DNA of 37,691 nt from Chitinophagaceae bacterium. Lineage in GTDB: Bacteria > Bacteroidota > Bacteroidia > Chitinophagales > Chitinophagaceae. The stretch's first letter is position 1. Each line of letters starts with the position of its first letter. This document shows, piece after piece, positions 8,702 to 16,856 of the stretch. Made by a program: the position numbers and the translations under genes. The stretch lies in NCBI GenBank assembly GCA_017998385.1, contig JAGODE010000012.1:1-37691 (forward strand), in the 5' to 3' direction. The notes beneath the pieces are model-generated. The model searched no databases and was not told where the DNA came from. It worked only from the letters and a program-made list of their open reading frames with translations.

Positions 8702-9547
8702 ATGAGAAAATTACTGATGATTGTTTGTGCAGCATTGCTGACGAAAGGTGCCACTGCCCAAATTGACAGAACGGTAGAATACGATTACACGCTCCTGTAT
8801 GATTATACGCTGCAACCCTCTAAAAGCGATACCCAGCGTGTTACCGAAGTAATGATGCTGCAGGTGGGTAAAACGGCCTCCAACTATATTAGTAAAAATC
8901 AATACCTCAACGATTCTACTATTACGGAAATGGCGAAAGAAGCAGACGCTACAGGTGTCATACCCAGAGGGACTACAAGGCCTTATGAGGTAAAAGTGAT
9001 GTACAAAGTGTTTAAGGATAATGTTAGCCGTCAAATGTTTTTCTTTTCCCGCTTTGGCCTGCACCAGGTTTATTATCCCGATTCGTTGCCCGTATTTGAC
9101 TGGACAATGCATGCTGAAGAAATGAATGTGCTGGGACATCTGTGTAAAAAGGCAACCACTTCTTTTGCCGGCCGCAACTACATTGCCTGGTATGCTACCG
9201 ATATTCCGCTGAGCGATGGCCCATACAAGTTCAACGGGCTGCCCGGACTCATCCTCTCAATCTATGATACAGAGAAACATCATGTATTTACAGCCACCAG
9301 CCTGCAGTCACAAAAAAGCCAGGCAGAGCTTAAGAAATGGGAGGGTACTTTTATAACTGCTTTTGCTAACCGGAGCGAATTCAGAGATTTTACTAAAAAA
9401 ATGAGAGCCGATCCCAAATTGATGTTTCAGCAGCAGTTTATCCGCATTCCGGAAGATAAACTGGAAGAAGTTGGTCAGCGGTTAAAAGAAAACTTCAAAA
9501 AGAATGACAACAGCCTGGAAGTGGAGTCTGACCTCCAGATTCAGTGA
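8702..9547 (+). CDS. GLPGLI family protein
   Basis: The product has 281 residues with signal peptide MRKLLMIVCAALLTKGATAQ, so it is predicted to be periplasmic. The family-defining GLPGLI motif is exact at residues 179-184, inside the usual context (GPYKFNGLPGLILSIYD). The upstream family features are also present: an aromatic acidic stretch after the signal and GHLCKKATTSFAGR, followed by a YIAWYATDIP segment before the motif. GLPGLI proteins are common in Bacteroidota and often co-occur with TonB-dependent receptors, but their biochemical role is not established. No partner gene is adjacent here. It converges on the response-regulator gene ending at 9607. Confidence 0.93.
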   Translation: MRKLLMIVCAALLTKGATAQIDRTVEYDYTLLYDYTLQPSKSDTQRVTEVMMLQVGKTASNYISKNQYLNDSTITEMAKEADATGVIPRGTTRPYEVKVMYKVFKDNVSRQMFFFSRFGLHQVYYPDSLPVFDWTMHAEEMNVLGHLCKKATTSFAGRNYIAWYATDIPLSDGPYKFNGLPGLILSIYDTEKHHVFTATSLQSQKSQAELKKWEGTFITAFANRSEFRDFTKKMRADPKLMFQQQFIRIPEDKLEEVGQRLKENFKKNDNSLEVESDLQIQ

Positions 9548-9606
9548 GGCCTGTTAAATAAACCTTTGCAATGCCGAAATAAAATCTGGAATGTTTCAAT
9601 GAAGAG

Positions 9607-10314
9607 TCATTTCCTTAATCGGTTGGCTACCTCTTCTTTGTAGCTGTACCCTATCGGGATTTTTATGCTTCCTGTTTCTACTTCGGTAGCAGAGAATGCC
9701 GTGACTTTGTTTTTGTTTACGATAAAAGACTTGTGCACCCGCAAAAACCGGGAGGAGAGTTCTTTTTCCAGCTGGCTGATCCTGTATTTAATCAGCAGTT
9801 TTTTGCCATCTGCAAAATAGAGTTGTATGAAGTCTTTAAGGCTTTCGATATAGATAATATTGTCTTCGTTGATTTGATGAGTTTTAACGCCCGATTTCAG
9901 ATAAATGAAATGTGGTGAAACCGGCTGGCCGTTGAGCAGGGGTAAAGGTGATTGATGACCTCGCCGGCGATAAAATTTTTCGACGGCAGCCATGAAACGT
10001 TCAAAAGTGATCGGTTTCAGCAGATAATCGACAATGTCAAAAGTATATCCGTCCAATGCGTATTCCCGGTGTGCGGTGGTAATGATTACAGCCGGCGGAT
10101 TTCTCAGGATACTAAGCAGGTCAATACCCGATAGTTTCGGCATCTGGATATCGAGAAATAAGAGGTCGGCAGGATGCTCCTTCAGCATGGCGACTACTTC
10201 CAGGGCATTGGCACAGCTGCCCTGGAACCTCAATATGCCCGACTCGGCTACATGTTTTTTTAACAGTTCCAGTGCGAGCGGCTCATCATCGGCTATGATA
10301 CAGGAGGCAATCAT
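9607..10314 (-). CDS. LytTR-family response regulator
   Basis: The product has 235 residues. The receiver domain (about 1-115) has the acidic pocket D9/D10, phosphoacceptor D55 in LLFLDIQMP, T79 and K100 in LLKP. A LytTR DNA-binding domain follows at about 130-235 (FIYLKSGVKTHQI, IIYIESLKDFIQLYF, FLRVHKSFIVN). Its start overlaps the stop of the upstream kinase gene by four bases (ATGA), indicating translational coupling and a cognate pair. LytTR regulators bind two 9-bp direct repeats about 12 bases apart; such a pair is visible upstream of this operon at 11496-11525. Confidence 0.95.
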   Translation of the reverse strand: MIASCIIADDEPLALELLKKHVAESGILRFQGSCANALEVVAMLKEHPADLLFLDIQMPKLSGIDLLSILRNPPAVIITTAHREYALDGYTFDIVDYLLKPITFERFMAAVEKFYRRRGHQSPLPLLNGQPVSPHFIYLKSGVKTHQINEDNIIYIESLKDFIQLYFADGKKLLIKYRISQLEKELSSRFLRVHKSFIVNKNKVTAFSATEVETGSIKIPIGYSYKEEVANRLRK

Positions 10315-11393
10315 GTAAGATGCAGTTGAAGTTGAACAACAAAGGTATCGGCTGTTTGCCTGATTTTCAGCGAATACTTTTGGGGGTATAACAAATCCAG
10401 TTGTTTACGCAGGTTTTTTAAACCGATACCTTCGGCAACCGGTTCAGCAGAGTTAAAAGGATTTTCGGTAGTAAAATAGAGTTCGCCCGATGCAGCCAGT
10501 ATTTCGATACGTAAGTGAAGGGTGCCGGTTGTTTTTTCTACTCCGTGTTTAAACATATTTTCAACAATCGATAATAAAAGCAACGGAGCAATGGTATATG
10601 GCCTGTCTGCCGAATAACGGTTTTCAATCACCAGGCGGTCGCCAAAACGGGTTTTTTGCAGGTTGAGATAGTTGTCCAGCAAAAGAAGCTCTTTCTCCAG
10701 CGGTACATACGTGTCATTGCACCGGTACAGCAGGTAATCCAGTATCTGTGAAAGCTTGTCTACTGTTGGTGCAGTCTGTGTTGATTGTTTTAACGCCAGC
10801 GAATAGATATTATTAAGTGTATTGAACAGAAAATGGGGATTTAACTGTGATTTCAGTGCGCTTAACTCTGCCACTACTTTTTCTTTTTCAATTTCTGTTT
10901 GCCGGCGTATCAGTTGCTGCCTTTCAATGAGCAGGTAGAATATGACGAAAGGAAAAGCCCCCGAAAGGGCTCCCATTACATAATGGCCTGCCAGTACTTT
11001 TAATTGAGTCAGTACCTGTATGGGTGTTTCCTTCTCACCATCCACCGTGCCCAGTAGTGGCTCCGTTACATAAATAACCAGCAGGCGCTGCAGCACTGCT
11101 ATTATATACAGGCCAATGATAAGTTCAATCAAACCCTGCGCTATCTTCTTTTTATCAACAAAAAAAGGGATGATCCGGAAGCAAAGAAAATAGCTGCTGA
11201 CGATGATAGAAAACTGGTAAGTGAAAACGATAAAGGCCCGCTCAGTCACCGAAAAATTATAAGGACCTGATTCTGCTTCGTTAAAGAAAATATTCTGGAA
11301 AAGGTAAAAGAGGTAGAGTAATATCCAGAACAATACGTGCTGTAAAGCTGATACCGGCTTTTGAAATGAACGTGTTGGCGATGAAGTTCTCAT
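10311..11393 (-). CDS. LytS-type sensor histidine kinase (His_kinase domain)
   Basis: From the ATG at 11393 the product has 360 residues. The frame stays open for 62 more codons upstream, but that part is Arg/Cys-rich, unlike a kinase N-terminus, and covers the intergenic repeats, so I take the internal start. Four hydrophobic segments (about 17-36, 54-75, 86-110 and 140-157) form the membrane sensor. The phosphoacceptor is H187 in QLNPHFLFNTLN, typical of the LytS/YehU class. The N box includes N279 (VENMFKHG) and the G box is EGIGLKN at 321-327. A 4-base overlap couples it to the LytTR regulator. It probably senses an envelope signal. Confidence 0.92.
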   Translation of the reverse strand: MRTSSPTRSFQKPVSALQHVLFWILLYLFYLFQNIFFNEAESGPYNFSVTERAFIVFTYQFSIIVSSYFLCFRIIPFFVDKKKIAQGLIELIIGLYIIAVLQRLLVIYVTEPLLGTVDGEKETPIQVLTQLKVLAGHYVMGALSGAFPFVIFYLLIERQQLIRRQTEIEKEKVVAELSALKSQLNPHFLFNTLNNIYSLALKQSTQTAPTVDKLSQILDYLLYRCNDTYVPLEKELLLLDNYLNLQKTRFGDRLVIENRYSADRPYTIAPLLLLSIVENMFKHGVEKTTGTLHLRIEILAASGELYFTTENPFNSAEPVAEGIGLKNLRKQLDLLYPQKYSLKIRQTADTFVVQLQLHLT

Positions 11394-11439
11394 GTGCAAT
11401 AAAAGTACAGAATCCTGCCTGCTCCTGCGAGCGTCGCGA

Positions 11440-11525
11440 CAAACAGGACATAGTTGAATACCAACAAACGTTTTCCGGACATATAATGAGTAAACTCCTG
11501 TTTGTAGCCAGACAGCTCCTGTTTG
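11440..11525. promoter_or_regulatory. Putative LytTR operator: 9-12-9 direct repeat plus an inverted copy
   Basis: TCCTGTTTG occurs at 11496-11504 and again at 11517-11525, separated by exactly 12 bases. A third, inverted copy (CAAACAGGA) is at 11440-11448, and another GTTTG core lies at 11562-11566. Two 9-bp direct repeats with a 12-13 base gap are the known layout of LytTR binding sites (AgrA/AlgR/ComE class), and the GTTTG core fits their GTT-N-purine core. It lies between the LytS/LytTR operon and the divergent serine hydrolase gene, so it could control either. Confidence 0.5.
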
Positions 11526-11584
11526 ACGACAGCAGGCAAAGCGGGTCATAAAAAAAGGCAGGTTTGTGAAAATAACCAACCGGA

Positions 11585-13132
11585 ATGAAAAGGATCTATG
11601 TTCTTGTGATAGGCCTTACCCAGGCACTTACAATGGCGGGCCAGCAGCAGGATAATGAAGCGATAAAGTCGCTGCTCAGCACATTTACGACAGCAATCAG
11701 GACCCGCGACAGCGTCACCATGTTTTCTCTTTTTGCAGATGTGCCGGTGACCTGGGTGGGGGCCTGGCAGCCTGCTACCCTGCAGGCAAGAGCCTCCAAT
11801 GTGAAAGCACCTGGCCTCCGTGTATCGGATTATAAGACATGGTTCAGGACGGTGATGGCAGACGGGTATAAAGAGGAGTTATTCAGCAACCCGGTGATCG
11901 TGCAGGATGGAACGATCGGCAGTGTCACTTTTGATTACAGCTTTTGGGTAAACCATAAAAAGGGAAACTGGGGCAAAGAAAGCTGGGGCCTGGTAAAGAT
12001 CGATGGTAAATGGAAAATAGTGAGTGTGATTTTTTCGATGGAACTGGAGCGGTACCGCCAGCAACCGGAACAATATACGGATGCAACACCAAAACTGCAC
12101 CCGGGTATTGAGCAGTACCTGCAGTCATTTATAGATACAGCCGACTACCGGGGTGTAGTACTGGTTGCCAAAGGCGACTCCGTGCTGCACCATGGCGCCT
12201 ATGGATTATTTGATACGGAGAATAAAATTTCCAATCAACTCAAAACCCAGTTTCTTATAGGGTCACTTACAAAATCGTTTACTGCCGTAGCGATTATGCA
12301 GCTGGTGGAAGCCGGAAAGATTGATTTACACGCGCCGCTTCAGCAATATATTCCGGGGCTATCGGCCAAACTCGCGAAAGGACTAACCGTACATCATCTG
12401 CTCAAACAGCAGTCGGGTCTGCCCGTTTTTATTGAAGATATTACTCCGGTAGATATCATGGATATCAGCCCTGCCGAATTGCTGGCCGAAATAAACCGGT
12501 CTGAGCGGCATTTTGAGCCGGGTAAGAAACACGAATATTCCAATATCAATTACAACCTGCTGGCCATGGTAATTGAACATACGAGCGGGATGAACTATGC
12601 GCAGTACCTGCAGGAAAAAATCTTTATCCCGCTGCGTATGACAGGTTCGGGCAACGAGCGCCTGATAAATATACCCGACAACAGGGCAATCGGTTATCGC
12701 ACTATAAACGGCGTAAAGCGGAGAGTACAGAATGTAACGGCTTATGCGCTTGGCACAGGTGATATTTATTCTACCGCGGAAGATCTGTTAAAATGGAGTA
12801 AGGCGCTGCATCGGGGCAATCTTCTGTCTGAAAAGAGCAAGGCATTACTTTTTGACGGAGGTCCTGGAGATTGGGGCTATTACGGCTACGGATTCCGTAT
12901 ACAACCCTACGAGCGCGCGCAAAGCTCCGGCCCGGCCGGCACACTCATCAGGCATGGGGGTACTATGAATGGTTTTATTTCCAATTATCATTATTACAAG
13001 GAAGATGACCTCACCATCATTCTCCTGAGCAATTTCCGCAATACACCCATCCGGGCGCTTACTTACCGGGTCAAGGAGATTGCACTCAATGCAGGTCAAC
13101 CCGCGCGAAAAAAGAAATATGCAGATGAATAA
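11585..13132 (+). CDS. Serine hydrolase (beta-lactamase/AmpC fold) with N-terminal NTF2-like domain
   Basis: The product has 515 residues with a signal peptide (MKRIYVLVIGLTQALTMAGQ). Residues about 24-155 form an NTF2-like domain closing with NWGKESWGLVKIDGKWKI. Residues about 175-510 form a class C beta-lactamase/esterase-type serine hydrolase: S227-L-T-K230 is the nucleophile SxxK, Y318-S-N320 the YxN, and H457-G-G459 takes the place of KTG. All three motifs are intact, so it is likely an active periplasmic peptidase, esterase or D-aminopeptidase; the HGG form and lack of other markers do not point to antibiotic hydrolysis. It is divergent from the LytS/LytTR operon and followed 34 bases later by a free-standing copy of its own NTF2-like domain. 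Confidence 0.9.
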   Translation: MKRIYVLVIGLTQALTMAGQQQDNEAIKSLLSTFTTAIRTRDSVTMFSLFADVPVTWVGAWQPATLQARASNVKAPGLRVSDYKTWFRTVMADGYKEELFSNPVIVQDGTIGSVTFDYSFWVNHKKGNWGKESWGLVKIDGKWKIVSVIFSMELERYRQQPEQYTDATPKLHPGIEQYLQSFIDTADYRGVVLVAKGDSVLHHGAYGLFDTENKISNQLKTQFLIGSLTKSFTAVAIMQLVEAGKIDLHAPLQQYIPGLSAKLAKGLTVHHLLKQQSGLPVFIEDITPVDIMDISPAELLAEINRSERHFEPGKKHEYSNINYNLLAMVIEHTSGMNYAQYLQEKIFIPLRMTGSGNERLINIPDNRAIGYRTINGVKRRVQNVTAYALGTGDIYSTAEDLLKWSKALHRGNLLSEKSKALLFDGGPGDWGYYGYGFRIQPYERAQSSGPAGTLIRHGGTMNGFISNYHYYKEDDLTIILLSNFRNTPIRALTYRVKEIALNAGQPARKKKYADE

Positions 13133-13166
13133 CAGATTTTTTATAAAATGTATAAAGATAACCAGC

Positions 13167-13670
13167 ATGAAAAAATGTCTTTCCCTCCTCATCCTGTTAA
13201 TGGCAGTAACATCATTGTACGCTCAGCCCGCCGGGCTGTCGGATAAAAAACAGATCGAAAATGTACTGCAATCATTTATGGATTGCATTGAGAAAAAGGA
13301 TACTACCCGTTTTTTGCAATTATTCTACAGCGGACCTGTGCAGTGGGTTGGTACTATTAAACCAGCCAGCTACGCCAGCGAGCTGAAAGAGGACCCCAAA
13401 GCCAACGATTTTTTTACAGGCAATCAGCGGGCGTTTATCCGGAGTGTGAGCGGAAAGGATAATTGCGCCGAACGGTTTTATAATATCCATATTCATGAAG
13501 ACGGAAGTGTCGCCATGGTGACGTTTGACTATAGTTTTTGGAAAAATGGTGAAAAACAAAACTGGGGCCAGGAAAGCTGGGGTTTGATAAAAACCAAAGG
13601 ACAATGGAAGATCACCAGTGTTATTTTTTCTATCGAAATGGAAAATGTGCTGTCAGAGCCGGCAAGATAA
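13167..13670 (+). CDS. Secreted NTF2-like protein, paralogue of the preceding hydrolase's N-terminal domain
   Basis: The product has 167 residues from the ATG at 13167 (MKKCLSLLILLMAVTSLYAQ signal peptide). The frame is open upstream into the hydrolase gene, but that part lacks a signal and the internal start fits best. It aligns along its length with residues about 24-155 of the serine hydrolase: shared blocks include VTFDYSFW, NWG-ESWGL, and K-KWKI-SVIFS-E. It keeps the conserved PV-WVG segment near the N-terminus. The spacing of 34 bases suggests co-transcription with the hydrolase. It may bind the same ligand, or pair with the hydrolase's own domain, as NTF2 folds often dimerise; this is inference. 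Confidence 0.85.
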   Translation: MKKCLSLLILLMAVTSLYAQPAGLSDKKQIENVLQSFMDCIEKKDTTRFLQLFYSGPVQWVGTIKPASYASELKEDPKANDFFTGNQRAFIRSVSGKDNCAERFYNIHIHEDGSVAMVTFDYSFWKNGEKQNWGQESWGLIKTKGQWKITSVIFSIEMENVLSEPAR

Positions 13671-13744
13671 GGGTAAGCACCTTGAGACATATGACTGCGG
13701 AAAGACGGGTAAGATTTGCAGCGCTGCAGTCGGGTAAAAGATTG

Positions 13745-14548
13745 CTATAACCTCGGTAACCACATCCTCATGGTAGCACCAAATGAACCCGCAGCCATGC
13801 CGAGCGTGAGCAGCAACAGCAGCAATGCAAATGACCATTTTTGAACGGGTACTGCCGATGAGCGGGTTTTAAAATATAAATAGACAATCAGCTGCGGAAA
13901 GACATATACAAATATGGCCAGAAAATCGAGGAATGGTCCCCGGAAACTTTTGGGATCAAAGCCAACCGGTGCCTGGTGAATGAGCATCCATAGCATAAAG
14001 AACACGCGAAACATCCATACGCCCATCATGGCTACAAACAGGTGTACAGCCCATTGATTGTGTTGTTTTATTTTTCGCTGCATGGCATACCGGACGGTAA
14101 AGAAGGCTGTGGTGAGTATGATGAGTGCGTTGATGCTGATAGTAACCGCGGTAAAGGGTCCGCCGATTGCTCCTCTGTACAGGATGAGGGCCAGGCCCGA
14201 CAGGCCCATCAGGAATGCAGTAAAAATATAAATGCGCCCACTGATGCGGTGAAACCGGGGTGTACGGATGCGTACCTGGTTGATCAGTTGCAAGGGCCCC
14301 AGTATGGTCACCACTGCTGCCAGGGCTACATGTATAGCAAAGGTGCCATTTCCCATTGAGTCGCCTTTCACATAAAAATGAGCATTAACCAGGTTCCACT
14401 TTTCGTAGTTGGCCTGCGCTATTGACCCCCAGTAGAGCAGAATAACATAGGTGGCAAACAGCAGTTGTCCAAAAAAGCTGACAATAAACCAGGCGCGGGT
14501 AGTGTTTCTAAAAGCCTTACTGGCAGTCCGGAGATGATTATGTTGCAT
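13745..14548 (-). CDS. DUF2306 family membrane protein
   Basis: The product has 267 residues with about seven hydrophobic segments. The family signature is visible: an ILGPLQL segment followed by the basic loop with FHRISGRIYIF, then HNQWAVHLFVAMMGVWMFR with conserved histidine, and a Pro-containing loop before the last helices. DUF2306 proteins are predicted inner-membrane proteins related in layout to haem- or quinone-associated four-helix proteins, but no activity is known to me. It starts 56 bases after the stop of the Crp-like regulator on the same strand, so the two are probably one transcription unit. Confidence 0.88.
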   Translation of the reverse strand: MQHNHLRTASKAFRNTTRAWFIVSFFGQLLFATYVILLYWGSIAQANYEKWNLVNAHFYVKGDSMGNGTFAIHVALAAVVTILGPLQLINQVRIRTPRFHRISGRIYIFTAFLMGLSGLALILYRGAIGGPFTAVTISINALIILTTAFFTVRYAMQRKIKQHNQWAVHLFVAMMGVWMFRVFFMLWMLIHQAPVGFDPKSFRGPFLDFLAIFVYVFPQLIVYLYFKTRSSAVPVQKWSFALLLLLLTLGMAAGSFGATMRMWLPRL

Positions 14549-14604
14549 AATGCGGCGGAAAATGTGAAGGTAGCAGCAGCATTATGAAGCCAGCTTAACA
14601 TTTG

Positions 14605-15189
14605 TTAAGAATTAAGCTCCCGCCTGATACGGCTAAGGCTTTCGGGTTTGATGCCCAGGTAAGAAGCAATGTACTTGAGTGGCACATGCTGTATAATTGC
14701 AGAACTGGTTTTTACGAATTTCAGGTATCGCTGTTCTGCGGTGAGTGTAGCCAGATCATTCATGCGCTCCAGGTATTGTTCCTGTACCTGGTGAAACAAT
14801 TTGATGGTATAATCTTTTTGGGTAAAGCTCGTCTGTACCGTTCTGTCGGCATCAGCCTTTGAAATGCGCAGTAGCTCGCAGTCGGTAATGCACTGCAGAT
14901 ATTCATTCGATTTGGTCTGGTTCACATAGTGATAGTAGGAGGTAAAGAAACGTGGCCCATTATTTAAATCAACCGTTACTTCTTCTCCTTTATCATTGAT
15001 ATGAAATTTGCGCATGAACCCGGATACGATAAAGTTGTGATGGGTGTGGATCTTTTCTGCCTCTTCAAGCATGGTATCACGGGGTACAAAGAGTGGTTTA
15101 AAGGTTTGCCGGCATTGCTCGCGATCGTGTTCCGGCAGCTCAATGATCTGTTCTATATAAGTAAAAAGCGTATTGTAGTAGTGAAGCAT
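14605..15189 (-). CDS. Crp/Fnr-family transcriptional regulator
   Basis: The product has 194 residues from the ATG at 15189 (MLHYYNTLFTY); the open frame extends 15 codons further, with poorer sequence. A cyclic-nucleotide-binding-like beta-roll covers about 10-115 (FVPRDTMLEEAEKIHTHHNFIVSG and LLRISKADADR). The C-terminal helix-turn-helix around residues 165-190 reads PLKYIASYLGIKPESLSRIRR, the usual form in Bacteroidota Crp-like regulators, which typically lack the residues for cAMP binding. Its probable target is the adjacent DUF2306 gene downstream. Confidence 0.9.
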   Translation of the reverse strand: MLHYYNTLFTYIEQIIELPEHDREQCRQTFKPLFVPRDTMLEEAEKIHTHHNFIVSGFMRKFHINDKGEEVTVDLNNGPRFFTSYYHYVNQTKSNEYLQCITDCELLRISKADADRTVQTSFTQKDYTIKLFHQVQEQYLERMNDLATLTAEQRYLKFVKTSSAIIQHVPLKYIASYLGIKPESLSRIRRELNS

Positions 15190-15299
15190 GCTTATTTTAT
15201 TGATGCGACCTGTAGTGAGCCGTTGTTTCGGCAATTTACAGAAAGCTCCCAGCCGGGCAAATAAAGGAAGGTAAACTGACCGGGCAGAAAAATGGCGGA

Positions 15300-15908
15300 T
15301 CAGGGATTGGCTGATTGCTGTTGCTGCTGCTCTTTCAATTCCTGATATTGATACAGCGTGTCTTCAACGGCACCAGCCGGCTCGCGGCTTTTGACCGGGG
15401 AAGGGAAAAATGTTTTTCTTCCCGCTATGAGCACACAGACCGGTAGCAAAACTGCCAGCGTTATAGCAGCCGGGTGAGTCCAGAAACTCTTTTTCTTTTC
15501 TGCAAGGGCAGGTACGGGCTCTTCCTCTGCCGGCGGATGTGTAGCAATGCTGATTTTCTCTTTCTCTTCTGCTTCTGTGATGTTATCGGCTGGTGTCACC
15601 GAAGCGTTTAACAGGTAACCTTTTTTAGGAATAGTACGTATACGGTCTTTGGCCACATCGTCCAGCATTTTCCGAAGAAAGGAAATGGCCTGTGTGAGTC
15701 CATCTTCGCCGCCGCCATAGTCATTCCAGATATCCCGGATGATCTGCTCGCGGCTTACCAACTGCCCGGCATGAGTGGCCAGTAAAAAAAGCAACTTCAT
15801 CAGTCTTGGTTCCAGGCGGGTTGTAGTATGGCTGCTGAGATCGGTAAGCAGATGCGTATCTGCCTGTATACGAAACCGGTTATCAATCACTAATTCCTTC
15901 GTTTCCAT
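15300..15908 (-). CDS. Membrane-anchored winged-helix regulator (ToxR/CadC-like)
   Basis: The product has 202 residues. An OmpR/PhoB-type winged helix covers about 10-102 (LEPRLMKLLFLLATHAGQLVSREQI, LTQAISFLRKMLDD and the wing RTIPKKGYLL). An acidic, Pro/Glu-rich linker (about 105-140) leads to one transmembrane segment (about 146-163) and a short periplasmic tail of about 38 residues ending in a polyglutamine stretch. There is no receiver domain. This is the ToxR/CadC layout, in which a membrane protein binds DNA directly. The tail is unusually small for a sensor, so a partner protein probably supplies the signal; the divergent secreted protein is a candidate. A palindrome lies in the shared intergenic region. 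Confidence 0.85.
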   Translation of the reverse strand: METKELVIDNRFRIQADTHLLTDLSSHTTTRLEPRLMKLLFLLATHAGQLVSREQIIRDIWNDYGGGEDGLTQAISFLRKMLDDVAKDRIRTIPKKGYLLNASVTPADNITEAEEKEKISIATHPPAEEEPVPALAEKKKSFWTHPAAITLAVLLPVCVLIAGRKTFFPSPVKSREPAGAVEDTLYQYQELKEQQQQQSANP

Positions 15909-15960
15909 TGAAACAAATCTACTTAAATACCAGCGGCAGGCAAGGTTTTCCGGTCAGTTT

Positions 15961-15990
15961 AAACCTATTCTAAAGGTTTTCTAAACCTTT
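15961..15990. promoter_or_regulatory. Palindromic operator candidate between the winged-helix regulator and the secreted protein
   Basis: A perfect inverted repeat AAAGGTTT-TCT-AAACCTTT spans 15972-15990. A further half-site AAACCT at 15961-15966 precedes it, so AAACCT/AGGTTT/AAACCT alternate within 30 bases. It lies 53 bases upstream of the minus-strand start at 15908 and 51 bases upstream of the plus-strand ATG at 16042, a fitting place for shared or autoregulatory control. Confidence 0.45.
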
Positions 15991-16041
15991 TCCATGCAGG
16001 GCGACAGGCCTGCACAGGCGACTTTTGGAGAAACTATTGCC

Positions 16042-16824
16042 ATGAAAAAAATACTACCCCTGTTGTTCCTTTTTTTTACACAGTCTGATCCCCTGGCCGG
16101 TCAGCCTGACCCTGCCAGCAATATCCGGCTCAGCATGCGGTATTATCAGGAAGAAGGGGAGCGCTATCTGGGAGTAAGCCCGGAACTGATCAGCTCAGGA
16201 CGGGATGCGCTTTCGCGGGCTATGCAAAAATACCCCCGGCGTTTCCGGTACGTGCTCATGAATAAAGCCAGGTTTCAGGGTATCTATGAAAAATATTATC
16301 CCGATACAATCATGATCAACCGCCTGTTTACCGACAGCCTGCGTATGGATGTTTCGTTTATGCGGGTATTTGGTCTGCTGAGCGCACCTTTTACAGCCGG
16401 GAAAAAACCGGTTATACATTTTAGCCGGCAGCAACTGATGACAGTAGCGGCAAGATTTTTCTACTGTCAGGCTGTACGCCCCGATTCAGGTATTGCGTCT
16501 ACTATCTGTGTCGGACGTAATGGATTGGATGAACTCAGCTCATTTCCGGATCAGTCATTGCTGGAGGCCTTTTGTTTCGAGGCCATTTTTGAAAAATACT
16601 ATCCTTCTCCCGGCGTGAAGCGCCTCTTCATCAACCGGTTTCTGTCCTTCATTGAAGAAGGAAGGCGCAGGTATATTCACCTGTTTGTTAACCAGGATAT
16701 TTATCTGAAAAGCGTGCGGGAATATTGCTTCAAAAAAATGGAACAGGACGATGCACTGGCCTCGGCCCTGCTGGAGTATTATGAAGTCAATGAAAACAAC
16801 CTGGCCTTTGTGATTGAAAAATGA
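16042..16824 (+). CDS. Secreted hypothetical protein
   Basis: The product has 260 residues from the ATG at 16042 (MKKILPLLFLFFTQSDPLAGQ signal peptide); 16 codons of open frame upstream are discounted. The mature part is helix-rich, with many aromatic and basic residues. Two similar phrases, GIYEKYYPDT (about residue 78) and IFEKYYPSPG (about residue 180), suggest a weak internal duplication. No known motif, metal site or membrane segment is visible and I do not recognise a family. It is divergent from the ToxR-like regulator and shares an operator candidate with it, so regulation by that protein is plausible. Confidence 0.75.
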   Translation: MKKILPLLFLFFTQSDPLAGQPDPASNIRLSMRYYQEEGERYLGVSPELISSGRDALSRAMQKYPRRFRYVLMNKARFQGIYEKYYPDTIMINRLFTDSLRMDVSFMRVFGLLSAPFTAGKKPVIHFSRQQLMTVAARFFYCQAVRPDSGIASTICVGRNGLDELSSFPDQSLLEAFCFEAIFEKYYPSPGVKRLFINRFLSFIEEGRRRYIHLFVNQDIYLKSVREYCFKKMEQDDALASALLEYYEVNENNLAFVIEK

Positions 16825-16856
16825 AATCACCCGCCTGCTTTCGATAAAGCAAATAG

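Noticed and set aside
11394..11579. N-terminal 62-codon extension of the LytS kinase
   Set aside because: The open frame is Arg/Cys-rich, has no kinase or membrane character, and covers the repeated operator sequences; the internal ATG at 11393 gives a normal kinase N-terminus.
16836..16851. Hairpin TGCTTT-CGAT-AAAGCA between two convergent genes
   Set aside because: The stem is only 6 bp and has no T-run on either strand, so it is too weak to call a terminator.
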